Shown here piece after piece: positions 63,137 to 64,000 of a DNA stretch of 64,000 nucleotides. Source of the stretch: Caballeronia pedi (GTDB lineage: Bacteria; Pseudomonadota; Gammaproteobacteria; Burkholderiales; Burkholderiaceae); contig NZ_FCOE02000002.1 of assembly GCF_001544915.2 (NCBI RefSeq), positions 310,001-374,000 on the forward strand, read 5' to 3'. A model generated the notes under the pieces. The model made no database searches. It saw nothing but the letters and a program-made list of their open reading frames with translations, and was not told where the DNA came from. How positions within the stretch are numbered: the first letter of the stretch is position 1; each line of letters starts with the position of its first letter. The position numbers and the translations under genes were made by a program.

Positions 63137-64000
63137 ATGATCGGAAAACTCAGACTCTCCGTCGCGATGGGCGACTACGACAGAACGCGCCCCTTGCTCG
63201 ACGGTCAGGTGCAGATCGACGGCGCTGAACCCGCATTCATGACGCTCTCGCCCGAAGAGATGTTCTTTCGCGCGTTCCGTCATGAAGAGTTCGATATCAG
63301 CGAACTGTCGTTCTCCAGCTACGCGGTAAAGACGGCGGATGGATCGTGTCCATACGTCGCCATTCCCGTGTTTCTTTCGCGGGCCTTTCGCCATACGTCC
63401 ATCTATGTGCGTACGGATCGCATCCAGCGGCCCGAGGATCTGAAGGGCAAGCGCATCGGCCTGCCTGAATATCAACTGACCGCGAACGTGTGGGCGCGCG
63501 CCGTGCTGGAAGATGACTTCGGCGTGAAGCCGAGCGATGTGAAGTGGGTGCGCGGCGGCATCGACGAACCGGGGCGTCCCGAGAAGATCAAGCTCGACCT
63601 GCCGTCCGATATCCGTGTCGAAGCCGCGTCTGAAAGCGACACGATTTCGGCGATGCTCGATCGCGGCGATATCGATGGCTTCATGGCGCCGCGTCCGCCC
63701 GGTTGCGCCGCGACGAACCCGAACGTCGGCTGGCTATTCCGCGATCCGACCGCGGCGGCGAAGGACTATTACCGTCGCACGCGCGTGTTCCCGATCATGC
63801 ATGTGGTCGGCATTCGCAAGACGCTGGTCGAGCACCATCCGTGGTTGCCGGCCGCCGTCCTCAAGGCATTCACCGAAGCAAAGCGCGTGGCGCTCGCGCG
63901 ACTGTCGGATACATCGGCGACGAAGGTCACGCTGCCTTTCGTCGAAGAGCAGTTGAAGGCCGCGCGCGAATTGATGGGCGACGATCACTGGTCCTATGGC
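63137..64000 (+). CDS. Pht5-like protein, cluster B (cut by the window end)
   Basis: 288 codons are present; the gene runs off the window at 64000. It is homologous to the protein at 52147-53139 (YDRTRPLLDGQVQIDG, FDISELSFSSYAVK, GKRIGLPEYQLTANVWARAVL, FPIMHVVGIRKTLVEHHPWL), at perhaps 45 percent identity by eye. The ATG follows AGGAGG. No signal peptide is seen. It follows the class II aldolase gene, repeating the cluster A content. The last visible motif, ELMGDDHWSYG, is a few residues before where the cluster A protein has its EMGDDFWPYG. Confidence 0.85.
   Translation, partial: MIGKLRLSVAMGDYDRTRPLLDGQVQIDGAEPAFMTLSPEEMFFRAFRHEEFDISELSFSSYAVKTADGSCPYVAIPVFLSRAFRHTSIYVRTDRIQRPEDLKGKRIGLPEYQLTANVWARAVLEDDFGVKPSDVKWVRGGIDEPGRPEKIKLDLPSDIRVEAASESDTISAMLDRGDIDGFMAPRPPGCAATNPNVGWLFRDPTAAAKDYYRRTRVFPIMHVVGIRKTLVEHHPWLPAAVLKAFTEAKRVALARLSDTSATKVTLPFVEEQLKAARELMGDDHWSYG

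Overview
The window is GC-rich beta-proteobacterial DNA, most like Burkholderia sensu lato (Paraburkholderia/Caballeronia type). The evidence is the set of proteins, including a Burkholderia-type porin, AAHS and ACS family MFS carriers, a TctC/Bug-type binding protein and the ben/cat/mdl enzymes. The genus is an inference. I found no rRNA, tRNA, CRISPR array, transposase or integrase. Nearly all of it is coding, and most of the coding content is catabolic.

Layout. (1) 0-5.7 kb: an SDR, then an Lrp-type regulator divergent from an amino-acid permease, an aromatic aminotransferase and an AMP-forming ligase. (2) 5.7-17.5 kb: the benzoate/catechol block. catR-catB-catC-benE reads leftward. catA-benABCD reads rightward and continues, with overlapping or near-touching genes, into an atypical RidA homologue and two dynamin-like GTPases. 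ATAC-N7-GTAT boxes of the BenM/CatM/CatR type lie in front of catB and between catR and catA. (3) 17.5-27 kb: a mandelate block (mdlC-mdlB-mdlA-MFS-mdlD, minus strand) with a divergent LysR gene and a second AAHS carrier. Together (2) and (3) encode mandelate -> benzoylformate -> benzaldehyde -> benzoate -> catechol -> muconate -> muconolactone and on to 3-oxoadipate enol-lactone. catD and the oxoadipate-cleaving genes are not in the window.

(4) 27-31.6 kb: mostly small proteins (Cys-rich 64 aa, UspA, DUF1488-like, two members of one small family, a 52-aa membrane peptide), then a PQQ-propeller lipoprotein and a DUF1993 protein. (5) 31.6-35.6 kb: a GntR-SDR-BKACE-MFS cassette, probably for oxidising a beta-hydroxy acid and cleaving the keto acid. 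(6) 35.8-39.4 kb: small hypotheticals, a single-domain response regulator, a broken serine-hydrolase gene, and a degenerate UbiB/ABC1-like protein lacking the kinase catalytic residues.

(7) 39.5-53.1 kb: Rieske cluster A. It holds a phthalate-type Rieske oxygenase, Rieske ferredoxin, flavin/2Fe-2S reductase, alcohol dehydrogenase, class II aldolase-fold protein, COG0523 GTPase, ABC importer, porin, MFS carrier, a Pht5-like protein and an IclR regulator. Near-identical palindromes GTTCC-N7-GGAAC lie at the control regions and suggest one IclR regulon. (8) 53.2-54.3 kb: a membrane-bound ferritin-VIT protein. (9) 54.4-64 kb: Rieske cluster B. It holds a PDR-type reductase, Gfo/Idh/MocA dehydrogenase, MarR regulator with two TTAG-N4-CTAA palindromes, a second phthalate-type Rieske oxygenase, a TctA-TctB fusion permease, a TctC binding protein, a second class II aldolase-fold protein and a second Pht5-like protein cut by the window end.

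Clusters A and B repeat the same core (Rieske oxygenase, class II aldolase-fold protein, Pht5-like protein) with different regulators, uptake systems and electron chains. They look like two parallel pathways for aromatic carboxylates whose substrates I cannot name.
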